Below are positions 51,336 to 61,073 of a DNA stretch of 64,000 nt, one piece after another. Origin of the DNA: an uncultured Muribaculaceae bacterium (GTDB lineage Bacteria; Bacteroidota; Bacteroidia; Bacteroidales; Muribaculaceae); the NCBI GenBank assembly GCA_944321685.1, contig CALUMH010000006.1, positions 32,467-96,466 on the forward strand, read 5' to 3'. Position 1 is the first letter of the stretch, and every line of letters begins with the position of its first letter. Both the position numbers and the translations under genes were made by a program. The notes beneath the pieces are model-generated. The model worked only from the letters and a program-made list of their open reading frames with translations, made no database searches and was not told the DNA's origin.

Positions 51336-52796
51336 TTATTCACCCTTTGCCACCATTTCAAGTATCTTGGTCAGATAAGTCCAAAACTTTTGAACTGCGG
51401 GAATGTGCATGGCTTCCTTGGGTGAATGCACATCACGCAACGTCGGACCGAACGAAATCATGTCGAGGTGCGGATAATTAATAAGGAACAACCCGCACTC
51501 AAGACCTGCATGAATGGCAGTGGCACGCGGTGTGGCATTGAACAACGTCTCATAAGCCGACGTAGCCACTTGTAGTATCTTCGAGTCCATATCGGGAGCC
51601 CAACCCGGATACCCGTCACCGTGAGTCACAGTAGCACCGGCCAACTGGAACACGGCTTCCACTTGGTGGGCGATATCATATTTGCGGCTCTCCACCGGGC
51701 TGCGTTGCGAAGTTGTGATAAGGATTTCGTTGCCGGGCATCATTTTCACCGAAGCAAGATTGGTGGAAGTCTCTACAAGCCCCGGAATATCGTGGCTCAT
51801 CGAAATCACCCCGTGAGGCGCGCAATAAAGCGCACGTATCAATGCCGTTGCAGTTTCGGCATCTATGCAATTCTCAGGCACATCGGTGCTTTCAATGGTA
51901 ATAACCATGTCCTTCTCGATATGCTTATATTCGTTCTCGATGTCGGCAATATAACGGTTCAACCTTATGCTGAGTTCTTCCTTGTGGTCGCAATGTATGC
52001 CCACCACCGCATGAGCCTCGCGAGCGATTGCATTGCGCAAGTTGCCGCCATTAATCGACGAAAGCGATATCTCATAATCTTGCGACAAATCCCACAAGAA
52101 ACGGGCAAGCAACTTATTGGCGCAGGCACGGCCCGTGTTAATGTCGGTACCCGAATGACCGCCTTGCAGGCCTGTGATGTTAATTTTGAAATACTGGAAC
52201 CGTTCGGGGGCAAGCGATTGCTTGTAATGGAATGTGACAGTGGTATCTATACCGCCTGCACAACCTATGCAAATTTCACCGTCCTCTTCCGAGTCAAGAT
52301 TCAGCAAAATGTCACCTTCAATCATCCCTTCTCCCAAATTGTTGGCACCTGTCAGCCCGGTTTCCTCGTCAACGGTGAAAAGGGCCTCGATGGGGCCATG
52401 CACAAGGTCGTCGCTCACCAGCACGGCAAGCGATGCAGCCATTCCTATTCCGTTGTCGGCACCAAGCGTGGTACCACGTGCGCGAACCCACTCACCGTCG
52501 ATGTATGTCTCGATAGGATCTTTCTCAAAATCATGTTGCACATCATTGTTCTTTTCGCACACCATGTCCATGTGGCCTTGCAGCACCACACGCTTGGCAT
52601 TCTCGTAACCCGGAGTTGCCGGTTTAAACATTGCCACATTCCCCACGGCATCGGTTTTGTATGCAATCCCGTGTTCTTTGGCGAAATTCACAAGAAATTC
52701 ATGTATCTTGCCCTCTTTCTTTGAAGGGCGAGGCACCTTGGTAATCTGGTCGAAGATGTTCCAGATGAGAGCCGGTTTTAATTCAGTTATATTCAT
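51336..52796 (-). CDS. pepD: aminoacyl-histidine dipeptidase
   Basis: 486 residues, M20 family metallopeptidase of the PepD subgroup. Zinc ligands are in QGHMDMV near residue 75, the GTTLGADNGIG segment near 110, EETGLTGANNL near 145 with the catalytic Glu, and the lid region TGLQGGHSGTDI near 210. A C-terminal His in IHAGLECGLF near 435 completes the site. It splits Xaa-His and other dipeptides in the cytoplasm. It is monocistronic, with a -7 box at 52867-52874 and a terminator at 51288-51320. Confidence 0.94.
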   Translation of the reverse strand: MNITELKPALIWNIFDQITKVPRPSKKEGKIHEFLVNFAKEHGIAYKTDAVGNVAMFKPATPGYENAKRVVLQGHMDMVCEKNNDVQHDFEKDPIETYIDGEWVRARGTTLGADNGIGMAASLAVLVSDDLVHGPIEALFTVDEETGLTGANNLGEGMIEGDILLNLDSEEDGEICIGCAGGIDTTVTFHYKQSLAPERFQYFKINITGLQGGHSGTDINTGRACANKLLARFLWDLSQDYEISLSSINGGNLRNAIAREAHAVVGIHCDHKEELSIRLNRYIADIENEYKHIEKDMVITIESTDVPENCIDAETATALIRALYCAPHGVISMSHDIPGLVETSTNLASVKMMPGNEILITTSQRSPVESRKYDIAHQVEAVFQLAGATVTHGDGYPGWAPDMDSKILQVATSAYETLFNATPRATAIHAGLECGLFLINYPHLDMISFGPTLRDVHSPKEAMHIPAVQKFWTYLTKILEMVAKGE

Positions 52797-52866
52797 ATTA
52801 TTTATTATAAAACAAGTTCAAAATTGAAACAATGTTAAAAAATCACGTTTTCCGCACACTAAGTTA

Positions 52867-52874
52867 CAAAAATA
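52867..52874 (-). promoter_or_regulatory. -7 box of pepD
   Basis: Minus-strand TATTTTTG, 70 bases before the ATG. There is no -33 match at standard spacing. Confidence 0.45.
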
Positions 52875-52927
52875 ATTTGACTAAACCACAAAAAAACATC
52901 CACCTTTCAAAACAGGCGGAACCAACG

Positions 52928-53055
52928 GGCAATAAAACAAATGAATTTGTTTTGTATTGCGCTCGACTTGCTGTATATTTTAATAATACACGCTGCGCCT
53001 TGGCAATAAAAACAAATGAATTTGTTTTGTATTGCGCTCGACTTGCTGTATATTT
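52928..53055. repeat. two tandem copies of the palindromic dispersed element
   Basis: Copies at 52928-52980 and 53002-53055 differ by a single inserted A over 53 bases. Each runs GGCAATAAAA, palindrome AAAACAAAT-GA-ATTTGTTTT, then TGTATTGCGCTCGACTTGC and TGTATATTT. In reverse they read AAGTCGAGCGCAAT - palindrome - ATTGCC, as at 11.7 kb. The second copy ends in a perfect -7 box. Confidence 0.85.
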
Positions 53056-53056
53056 G
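53049..53056 (+). promoter_or_regulatory. -7 box contributed by the repeat
   Basis: TATATTTG formed by the end of the second repeat copy, 22 bases before the GTG of the small membrane protein. TTTG motifs 19 (53026-53029) and 24 (53021-53024) bases upstream are also inside the repeat. Confidence 0.55.
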
Positions 53057-53077
53057 CACTCAAAATTGCGATAACAG

Positions 53078-53236
53078 GTGAAAGTAGCTTTAGTAATAAT
53101 AGCATTGGTGGGCATCAGCGTGTTGCTGTTGGGCATCAGAGTGTTCTTTGTAAAAGGAGGGAAATTCCCCAACATTCACATCCACGATAATGCTGCACTG
53201 CGCAAAAAAGGCATCACTTGTGCTTCAGAGGAATAA
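53078..53236 (+). CDS. 52-residue membrane protein upstream of the OmpH/Skp gene
   Basis: GTG start at 53078, stop TAA at 53234-53236. One transmembrane helix (VKVALVIIALVGISVLLLG), then a short basic tail FFVKGGKFPNIHIHDN and RKKGITCASEE with one Cys. The pattern of a hydrophobic helix followed by VKGGKFPN...H...N looks like a conserved small protein I associate with Bacteroidales, though I cannot name a family. It lies 22 bases before the OmpH/Skp gene and shares its promoter, which sits in a repeat. Function unknown. Confidence 0.7.
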   Translation: MKVALVIIALVGISVLLLGIRVFFVKGGKFPNIHIHDNAALRKKGITCASEE

Positions 53237-53258
53237 ATCAAAAATTAAATATACTGAA

Positions 53259-53858
53259 ATGAAACTTTATAGGCATTTAGCAAAATTTGTTTTTGTTGCA
53301 GCCGCTCTCATGTTGGCAGCTTCATGTTCTAACGGCAATGGCGGCTCTGCCGCAACCACCGCTTCTCCTGCCGACACTTCGACCAACGGGCAAATGGTAG
53401 TAAGGTACATCGACGGGGATTCCCTGATGGCAAACTACGTTCTCGCCAGGGAAATCAACGAGGCGATGTTGCGCCGTTCAAACCAGCTCGACAGCGAACA
53501 GCAGAAACGCGGAGCCGAAATCACCCGTTTCGGCAACGAAATACAAAACAAATACCAAAACAACGGCTACCTGACGCAAGAGAGCTTCAATGCCGACCAA
53601 GCCAAATTGCAACAGATGCAAATAGATGCACAAAACTACATGGCCAAGTTGCAACGCGACGCACAAAACGAAATGCAACAATACAACATACAACTTAACG
53701 ACTCGGTGGAAAACTTCATCAACGCCTATGCCAAGCAAAAGGGTTACGACATGATAATCTATAAGGCTTCGGGCGTGTATATGGCCGCTAAATACGATGT
53801 AACCCGTGAAGTGGTTGACGGTCTTAACAAGCGTTACACCAAAGTCGAAAAGAAGTAA
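53259..53858 (+). CDS. OmpH/Skp-like periplasmic chaperone lipoprotein
   Basis: 199 residues from ATG 53259; an in-frame ATG at 53190 lies within the upstream small gene and is rejected. Lipoprotein signal with Cys in AASCSNG near residue 23. After a Gly/Ala/Thr linker, residues 45-60 form the first strand (VVRYIDGDSLMANY), about 70-145 a long coiled-coil, and the C-terminal YDMIIYKASGVYMA strand closes the Skp body. Skp-type proteins hold unfolded outer-membrane proteins; this version is membrane-tethered. It forms an operon with the 52-residue protein and ends in a strong terminator. Confidence 0.85.
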   Translation: MKLYRHLAKFVFVAAALMLAASCSNGNGGSAATTASPADTSTNGQMVVRYIDGDSLMANYVLAREINEAMLRRSNQLDSEQQKRGAEITRFGNEIQNKYQNNGYLTQESFNADQAKLQQMQIDAQNYMAKLQRDAQNEMQQYNIQLNDSVENFINAYAKQKGYDMIIYKASGVYMAAKYDVTREVVDGLNKRYTKVEKK

Positions 53859-53891
53859 AAACACTGCACTTATTGTTACAAAAAATATTGC

Positions 53892-53942
53892 GCGAGTTGC
53901 GGCTTCGACAACACTCTGCTCGAAGATGCAACTCGCTTATTT
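53892..53942 (+). terminator. terminator of the OmpH/Skp operon
   Basis: GCGAGTTGC (53892-53900) pairs with GCAACTCGC (53928-53936), enclosing CTTCGA/TCGAAG; TTATTTTAT follows. It lies 17 bases before the hflX ATG. Confidence 0.8.
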
Positions 53943-53958
53943 TATCTGAAAAAAGAAT

Positions 53959-55188
53959 ATGATTGAAGACCACGTTATAACCGACAGCCAAAACGAAAAA
54001 GCCGTATTGGTGGGTATCATAACACCCACGCAATCGGAAGCAAAAGCCAACGAATATCTCGATGAGCTTGACTTCCTTGCCGACACGGCGGGAGCAACGA
54101 CTGTAAAAAAATTCCTGCAACGAATGGATGCACCAAACAGCACTTCGTTCGTAGGCAAAGGAAAACTCGAAGAAATACGCCAATATGTCGAAGAAAACGA
54201 AATAGGACTCGTGATTTTCGACGATGACCTCACACCCAAACAAGTGGCAAACATCGAGAAAGAACTGAAAGTAAAGATACTCGACCGCACAAGCCTTATC
54301 CTTGACATATTTGCCAAACGTGCCAAGACGGCCAATGCAAAAATGCAGGTGGAACTGGCCCAATACCAATACCTGCTGCCGCGACTGACTCGAATGTGGA
54401 CGCACCTCGAACGCCAACGAGGCGGTATAGGTATGCGTGGCCCGGGTGAAACACAAATAGAAACCGACCGACGTATTATCCTCGACAAAATCTCGTTGCT
54501 GAAAGAACGTTTGCGCTCACTCGACAAGCAGAAAACAATACAGCGCAAAAACCGTGGCAAGCTCACGCGCATCGCTTTGGTGGGATATACCAATGTGGGC
54601 AAATCCACACTGATGAACTTGCTAAGCAAGAGCGACGTGTTTGCCGAGAACAAACTGTTTGCCACGCTCGACACCACTTGCCGCAAGGTAATTATCGACA
54701 ACCTGCCATTCCTGCTTAGCGACACAGTGGGTTTCATACGCAAACTGCCGACCCACCTTGTGGAATCATTCAAAACCACACTCGACGAAGTGCGTGATGC
54801 CGACATACTGGTACACGTGGTTGACATATCGCACCCGCAATTCGAAGAACAAATAGATGTGGTGAACAAAACCTTGCAAGAGGTGTGCGATGCCGCCAAT
54901 AAGGAAATGATACTTGTGTTCAACAAAATCGACGCTTTCAGTTACGTGCCGAAAGATGCCGACGACCTCACTCCACGCACTCGCCGCAACATTCCGCTCG
55001 AAGAGTTGAAAGAATCGTGGATGGCCCGTGCCGGTGCCGACTGTGTGTTCATCTCAGCCAAGAACCGCACCAATATCGAAGAACTGAAACGACTGCTTTA
55101 CGAGAAAGCAAAGATTATACACACACAGCGTTTCCCATACAACGATTTTCTGTTTCAAAAATACGACGACTTAGGCGAAGAAATATAA
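53959..55188 (+). CDS. hflX: ribosome-associated GTPase HflX
   Basis: 409 residues. The N-terminal HflX domain has DELDFLADTAGA and FVGKGKLEEI near residues 33-70 and RTSLILDIFAKRA near 112, then GGIGMRGPGETQIETDRR near 155. The G domain has P-loop GYTNVGKST near 213, DTVGF near 255 and NKID near 323, all intact. It binds and splits stalled or heat-damaged 70S ribosomes. It lies after a terminator, so it probably has a weak promoter or relies on read-through from the OmpH operon; no clean -7 box is visible in the 100-base gap. Confidence 0.95.
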   Translation: MIEDHVITDSQNEKAVLVGIITPTQSEAKANEYLDELDFLADTAGATTVKKFLQRMDAPNSTSFVGKGKLEEIRQYVEENEIGLVIFDDDLTPKQVANIEKELKVKILDRTSLILDIFAKRAKTANAKMQVELAQYQYLLPRLTRMWTHLERQRGGIGMRGPGETQIETDRRIILDKISLLKERLRSLDKQKTIQRKNRGKLTRIALVGYTNVGKSTLMNLLSKSDVFAENKLFATLDTTCRKVIIDNLPFLLSDTVGFIRKLPTHLVESFKTTLDEVRDADILVHVVDISHPQFEEQIDVVNKTLQEVCDAANKEMILVFNKIDAFSYVPKDADDLTPRTRRNIPLEELKESWMARAGADCVFISAKNRTNIEELKRLLYEKAKIIHTQRFPYNDFLFQKYDDLGEEI

Positions 55189-55254
55189 TACAGCCACAAA
55201 AAATCAATCCAACCGGCCCCTGATACGGTCATTGGACTGATAATGGATTTACGA

Positions 55255-55289
55255 CAGGGCGGCAAGTGTTACCGCCCTGCTTTTATTTT
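55255..55289 (+). terminator. hflX terminator
   Basis: CAGGGCGG (55255-55262) pairs with CCGCCCTG (55272-55279), followed by CTTTTATTTTA. It overlaps the last codons of the convergent macroglobulin gene. Confidence 0.85.
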
Positions 55290-58200
55290 ACTTCAAGAAT
55301 ACTGCCGGCCGAGTGTGCCGTGATTTGCGGCGCATATTGGCTCTGTACCGTGGCTATACCCACATTGTAACTGCCGGGCGACTTGATCGACACTTCATAT
55401 GTGACAACATGCGTGCCCTTAGGCAGGAAATCAAAGAACAGGCGCGTTGCGCTGTCTTTCGTTTCAAGATAATACCCCACCCCGTCGGCATAGCGGTAAC
55501 CGGAAAGTTGGTCGGCAGGTTCGCAACAGGCCGCGCGCTCGTCGTTGAGCGTCACAAATTGCAAGTCTCGCGAATTTTTTATCACAAGCCTAACAAGCAC
55601 TTTGTCGCCCACGGCAAGTGTCGCCTTGCGGTCGAGTTTTCCGCCATCAAGTTTGCATATTTGCTTCTCTACCGAAATATCATCGGTCTTAACGGCTTTT
55701 ATTCCGTCCATCTTCGCGCTGTATTGGAAATATACGGCACCCCATGCCGGAGCTTCGGCGCCACGATGGTCGATTGACAAATTCAGGCGGTCTCCGTCGG
55801 CAAAAATCTGCTTGCGGAAGTAACCCAGATTTATGTCACCCGGTTCATAATCCAACAGTTTTCCATCGAGCAATATCGCCGGCTCAGGTTGACGGCCAAG
55901 CCATTCGGTTCCTGTCGAAAGTATCGAATACACGGCATCGGCTGCAAGACTGCTATTGCCCCAGTCGGTCGATTGCTTTTGCAGCAACATCCATTGGCGT
56001 ATTCCATCGATATAATCTACATCATCGGCACATATTTCACCGAAGGCCTGCAACAACGTCGATGTCACTGCCACACGTCCGGCACCGCGGTCGCTGCCGT
56101 TCTTGAAATTATCCCAATAAATGCCATTATTACCATTTATGCTGTACTGACGCAACGACTCCATTATGCTGCGGGCAACCTTCTTCTCTCCATTGCGGTA
56201 TAATGCCATTGCGCACCAAGCCTTGTCGCCAAGTCCGGTGGCAGCATCCCATTGCGACTTCATGCAGCCGAGTACCGCCTTGAACACCTTTTTCGCAGTT
56301 CCGGCAAATTCCTCGCCAGGGAATAATGAACGGACATAAGCATAGCTATAAAATGCCGACAAATCGTCCTTGTTGCTCAATCGGTCATAGTCTTCCACAG
56401 CCTGGCGGTCGAGATATGCAACGGCTTTCTTCACCATGGCATTAACATCGATATTATCTTCCATGTACCCCATGTGCTGCAATTCACCTATGAGCTGCAA
56501 TACTTGCAAAGTCACATATTGCGACGATTTGCAACCGCTGTAGCGAAGCCACGTCCAACCGCCGTCACCCATTTGCAAATCGCGCAACTTGTCAACGATT
56601 TTGGCCGTTTCGGTTGCCACGGCTGTTGAATCAAAAAGCAAACCTATCTGTTGCATACGCAACGTCTGGCGGTCGGCCTCATTAATCCACGGCGAAGCGA
56701 GCAATGTACCTATCTTCAAATCTTCATTCTTGGCAAGGTTGGATACGAGCGTCGAGTCACTTTCATTGGCAAGCCATCTATCAACGGCACTCTTAATACC
56801 GGGATTTGAAACCGCCACACCTTGTGCAACACCTATTGCATAGAGCGAATGCGAAAGTGCCGTGGCAGTGAGATAATCATCTTGCATTATCGACGGCAGT
56901 GCTGTTACGCAATACCATATAGGATTATTGCAAAATTCAAGCACCACGCGGCCATCGAGTTGCTCCTCGTCGTCGATTACCAGGCCAAATGTCTCATCAT
57001 CATTCAAATAAAACGATTCGGACTCCACTACGGGCGATACCGACGGCAACACAGTGAGCAAGTGTTGTTCCCCGTCGCCAAACTCGGCAGTGGCGGCCTT
57101 TACACGATAACCTATAACCGACACATCGGCAGGCACCTGCCATTCAATGTCAAGAGAAACAGAACCATTGCCTTCAAGCGTTTCCGAGAATGATTGCGAA
57201 AGTATGGTTTCACCAGTTTCGATATTGAAAAGTTCAACCAGTGCCGTACAATTTTGGACTGAATCGGTGGCATTCATGAGCATCGACGACAACGTAGCGC
57301 GGTCGCCATTGCGCACAAACCGCGGCAACGCAGCCTTCACCATGACAGGCTTACGAGTTACCACCTCGCGCACCACCGATGCCGTGTGCAAGTCTTGCGT
57401 GTAGGCGATAGCCTTAAACAACCATGTGGTATTGAACTGCGGAGCATTGAATATTACCGACACAGTACCATCAGCATCGGTCACAAGGTTCGACTTCCAC
57501 AAAGCGTTCCGAACATCGGCAGTGCGCAGTTGCACATTGTCGAGTTGCGATTGCACGATTTCGCCTGCATCGGTTATGACCACTTCCTGTAACATATCAC
57601 CTGAATCAGCCGTACTTGCTTCTTCCACTGAAACCACCTCATCGGCTGCCATGATACCGTTCACTGTGCCATACGACATTTGCGGTGCAGCCTTCGACAT
57701 TATCCTCATGGAGCCACCTCTCAAATAACCCCTTCCGGCATAATTGCGCCCGTAGAAATCGAGGTCGGGTAATTCAATGCCGCGAGTCTTTTCCAATTTA
57801 CAGTTAAGACCGGTGTAAAGATTGGTTGGATACACATAATCGGTACCCACGCCGTAAAGCATTCCATAACTATAACTGCCTTGCGGATCGAAATTCCATG
57901 AGTGAGATGCTATCATGTCAAGAGCCTTGTCATACATATCGCAGAGCATTGCTCCGCGGCGCAATTGCCCTTCTTGGTTGACGAGCTTGAAAGTCCATGT
58001 TTCAAGACTGCCTGGCACAAGGTTGTCGCGGAAAGCCATCGGCATAATGCGCAATGTATCGCGATGCATTTTCGACTCAAAGCGGCGGTTCCACGTATAT
58101 GCGACTTTATCACGGACGGTAATGAACATGAGGTCGATATATTCGTCCTCGGCCTGCGGCACATCTATTGTAAACCGGTGCAGCCCCTTGCCATATTCGA

Positions 58201-60844
58201 GCCAAGACTCCTTCAACACTCCTTTTTTCGATGCAGCAATATAATAAATGTGTGTATCATCCTCGGAGTTTCCAAGCAATAACGAGGCAACATTCTTATC
58301 ACTTACCGAAAGGCGGCAGTCGGGTATCCACAACGGCGAGTCAACAGGCGGTTCGGCATCGGTATCGCGGAAAATCACAATTTCAGTTTCAAGCGGCTCG
58401 GTTACAGTGTCTCCGGAAATTGTAACTTTCAGGTCGTATTTACCCGACGGCAACGAAGCAAAGTCGATGCAAGGCCGTGATGACGGGAAAGTTCCCTTTG
58501 CCTTCTCTTTTCCGGTAAGCACATAATGGCACGTCAACAATGTGTCGGCCGGGTTGGAACTGCGCACTTCTATCGGCAATTCCACCACACCGTCACTTAC
58601 CTCAAAAGTGTAGTTCCCGCCCGTTAATTCTATCACGCGGGCATTTCCAAGCCAAAAGAGTTTTGCCGACGACTGTGTTTCTCCTGCATCATCGGTTACC
58701 GACGCTTCAAGATTGAATTGTACCCGGCGAGGCAGACTGTCGTCGTTAAGCACGTCGCGCGGAATAGTCAACGTAAAACGGCCATCACCGTCGATTGTCA
58801 CTTTATATTTTTTGATAAAGGTAGAATTACCACCAATAAAACGGTACCACCAGTTCCATGACTGGTAACCCAAGCTGAGTGTCACTTGCGCATTGGCAAC
58901 CGGCACACCGGTGAAATACACAGCCCGGCCAGTCAGCGTGACATCCGCATCACGTGCAAAGCTGCGATTATCTCCATCAAATTCCACAAAGAACGTGGGA
59001 GCCTTATACTCGCTTACCGGAAAATATTTTACTCCGCTTGCGCCATTGCTGTTCACTTCAAGGCAGAATCGGCCATTGAGGCGGTCGATGGGAATGACGA
59101 ATTCACCGGCAATGCGGCCATATTCATCGGTAACAAGCGAGTCGGTCGCCACTTCCTCATAATTGTGGTCATATAATGTTACCTCCACAGGCAGCCCGTC
59201 CATCACTTGCTTGCTGTTGCGGTCGATGAGGTAGCAGATGGCCGAATAACGCACCGTGTCGCCGGGGCGGTACACTCCAAGATCGGTGAATACATCGATA
59301 TTTTCAGGCTCGGCCTCATACAAATTGAACTCGCTCACATACATTCCCATGCCATAGCGGTCGTCGTCTCGCATGGCAGCCACACGCTCACGCAAGCGAC
59401 TGTCACCTTCCTTTATCAGGCAATAGCCGTCGGCATTGGTGCGGTGGGCGGCAATGCGTCCCGCCTGTGGCATATCGTGCTTGTCGGCCTTGTTGATATA
59501 CACACCCTTCAGCGGTTCCCCGGTAACCGAATTTACGGCAAAAACTTTCACACCGCCGCTACTCTTCACATGGAAAAGCGAAATATCGGTCACACGAAAT
59601 TCTTGCGGGAAAATTGCTCTCTCGGTGAGTACATCTTCGTAATCGGGCAAAACTATATAACGTCCGTAAGCCAGCGGCTTGAACCTCACGTCAACCGTGT
59701 CGGCAAACGGCACCTCACCCGGCACGTTAACAGTTGTCTCGGCAACAAGTTGTAATTTCGAGCGATTGTTGACAAGTTTGTTATTTACTGCCATTCCGTC
59801 GGGAATTCTGTAAACAAGCACTCGGCATTCATTCACATTACCGGCTTCCACCTTCACTTCAATCGAATCAGACGAAGTGAAGACACTGCTATACGATAAA
59901 TTGACTTTTTTCTGCGACAACCTTGCCATGTGATTACGCACATCGGGTGCAAATGGCGAACTCGGGAAACGAGCCACATAATCATTAAGCAAACTGTATT
60001 TCAACTTATCATCATCAACGGTCGGCAAATACGCCTCAAGTGCCAAGTAGCAAAATTCATTGCCACGATATTCATCATATAGCGACTTTGCTACCTTGCC
60101 AATGTCCTCGAAGTTGTCGGCATTGGCGCATTCAAGTATGGCAGTTATATACGGGGCGGCATCGCCTCGGTGACGTTCCACAAGCCCGGTCATGGCATCT
60201 GCCTTGAACTTGTCGGCCTGCTCTTTGGCTTCAAGGGTAATGCCTGTCCATCGGTAGCTTGCGACCCGATCCAGCGCATCTATTCCACGATACACCACCA
60301 TGTCGAGCAGCGTGGGATACACGGTTGCCGACAATTCGTCGGTTTCCACATAATCGGTCACCGGAGTTGCCCACAAGGCATCTGCATATTCGAGTGAACG
60401 GCCAAGGCTCCCTGTGACCGCACCGATGAAGTCGGCCTGTGTCCATTCGCTCATGTCGGTAACACGCCCGTCCACAGGCTTGCGTTGCGAAATGGCATAC
60501 GAATTATTCGAGAAATATGAACCATACACCACGGCCTTCAAGTAGTGCATCAAACCCACGGCTGCCGAATCGGTCTCGATGGCAGCCACACTGTCGATTT
60601 TATCCAAAATTCCGGGTATGTTGTCGCTCGAAATCTGAGCCTCGGCTATGGTACTTTGTATCAAGTATTTCACCACATCGGCATGATTACCTTTTTTCAA
60701 AGCTTTGTCAAGTGATTTGTCGGCATTTTTCATAACAGTCTGCGGATAATTAAAATCCGGCACATCTCCGGCGGCTACCGCATCGGGCGATACAGCAACA
60801 GCAAACACGAGTGTCGCGATCAGGTTAATCAATAAAGTTCTCAT
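55283..60844 (-). CDS. alpha-2-macroglobulin family protein without thioester
   Basis: 1853 residues with a signal peptide (cleavage near AVAA, residue 25) and no lipobox. Order: helical N-terminal region (25-330), MG2-type strands with LGVYRPGDTVRYSA near residue 545, then the A2M body with the LxTLWKS-like ALWKSNLVTDADG and FNTTWLFKAIAYT region near 1140-1160, and an alpha/alpha barrel (about 1360-1640) with QMGDGGWTWLRY. In thioester macroglobulins a CxEQ motif precedes the barrel; here the matching segment is NNPIWYCVTALPSI with no CxEQ, so covalent trapping of proteases is unlikely. It is probably a periplasmic or surface protein that acts on or shields against proteases. Single-gene unit. 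Confidence 0.88.
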   Translation of the reverse strand: MRTLLINLIATLVFAVAVSPDAVAAGDVPDFNYPQTVMKNADKSLDKALKKGNHADVVKYLIQSTIAEAQISSDNIPGILDKIDSVAAIETDSAAVGLMHYLKAVVYGSYFSNNSYAISQRKPVDGRVTDMSEWTQADFIGAVTGSLGRSLEYADALWATPVTDYVETDELSATVYPTLLDMVVYRGIDALDRVASYRWTGITLEAKEQADKFKADAMTGLVERHRGDAAPYITAILECANADNFEDIGKVAKSLYDEYRGNEFCYLALEAYLPTVDDDKLKYSLLNDYVARFPSSPFAPDVRNHMARLSQKKVNLSYSSVFTSSDSIEVKVEAGNVNECRVLVYRIPDGMAVNNKLVNNRSKLQLVAETTVNVPGEVPFADTVDVRFKPLAYGRYIVLPDYEDVLTERAIFPQEFRVTDISLFHVKSSGGVKVFAVNSVTGEPLKGVYINKADKHDMPQAGRIAAHRTNADGYCLIKEGDSRLRERVAAMRDDDRYGMGMYVSEFNLYEAEPENIDVFTDLGVYRPGDTVRYSAICYLIDRNSKQVMDGLPVEVTLYDHNYEEVATDSLVTDEYGRIAGEFVIPIDRLNGRFCLEVNSNGASGVKYFPVSEYKAPTFFVEFDGDNRSFARDADVTLTGRAVYFTGVPVANAQVTLSLGYQSWNWWYRFIGGNSTFIKKYKVTIDGDGRFTLTIPRDVLNDDSLPRRVQFNLEASVTDDAGETQSSAKLFWLGNARVIELTGGNYTFEVSDGVVELPIEVRSSNPADTLLTCHYVLTGKEKAKGTFPSSRPCIDFASLPSGKYDLKVTISGDTVTEPLETEIVIFRDTDAEPPVDSPLWIPDCRLSVSDKNVASLLLGNSEDDTHIYYIAASKKGVLKESWLEYGKGLHRFTIDVPQAEDEYIDLMFITVRDKVAYTWNRRFESKMHRDTLRIMPMAFRDNLVPGSLETWTFKLVNQEGQLRRGAMLCDMYDKALDMIASHSWNFDPQGSYSYGMLYGVGTDYVYPTNLYTGLNCKLEKTRGIELPDLDFYGRNYAGRGYLRGGSMRIMSKAAPQMSYGTVNGIMAADEVVSVEEASTADSGDMLQEVVITDAGEIVQSQLDNVQLRTADVRNALWKSNLVTDADGTVSVIFNAPQFNTTWLFKAIAYTQDLHTASVVREVVTRKPVMVKAALPRFVRNGDRATLSSMLMNATDSVQNCTALVELFNIETGETILSQSFSETLEGNGSVSLDIEWQVPADVSVIGYRVKAATAEFGDGEQHLLTVLPSVSPVVESESFYLNDDETFGLVIDDEEQLDGRVVLEFCNNPIWYCVTALPSIMQDDYLTATALSHSLYAIGVAQGVAVSNPGIKSAVDRWLANESDSTLVSNLAKNEDLKIGTLLASPWINEADRQTLRMQQIGLLFDSTAVATETAKIVDKLRDLQMGDGGWTWLRYSGCKSSQYVTLQVLQLIGELQHMGYMEDNIDVNAMVKKAVAYLDRQAVEDYDRLSNKDDLSAFYSYAYVRSLFPGEEFAGTAKKVFKAVLGCMKSQWDAATGLGDKAWCAMALYRNGEKKVARSIMESLRQYSINGNNGIYWDNFKNGSDRGAGRVAVTSTLLQAFGEICADDVDYIDGIRQWMLLQKQSTDWGNSSLAADAVYSILSTGTEWLGRQPEPAILLDGKLLDYEPGDINLGYFRKQIFADGDRLNLSIDHRGAEAPAWGAVYFQYSAKMDGIKAVKTDDISVEKQICKLDGGKLDRKATLAVGDKVLVRLVIKNSRDLQFVTLNDERAACCEPADQLSGYRYADGVGYYLETKDSATRLFFDFLPKGTHVVTYEVSIKSPGSYNVGIATVQSQYAPQITAHSAGSILEVK

Positions 60845-61073
60845 AATTCATTATGTATTGAGTTTGAACAGTTACTTATTAGAAATGGCACTTGCTTTTA
60901 AGTTAAAAAACACTCCGTGAAAAAAACTAAAAAACAAGTATCCTATAAAAACGATACACTCCCAAGCACGGCCGAGAGTAATGGCGATGCCGGGGAGATG
61001 TAATCGGTTGTGAGGAGAGTGGATGGTAGAAAAAAGTTAGTTAAGTGTATATGTATGTTTGAAGCTGTATATT

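Noticed and set aside
52928..53055. Two 53-base direct repeats separated by 21 bases, considered as a minimal CRISPR array
   Set aside because: Only two copies, the repeat itself is mostly a palindrome with flanks found elsewhere, and no cas gene is in the window. They belong to the dispersed palindromic family.
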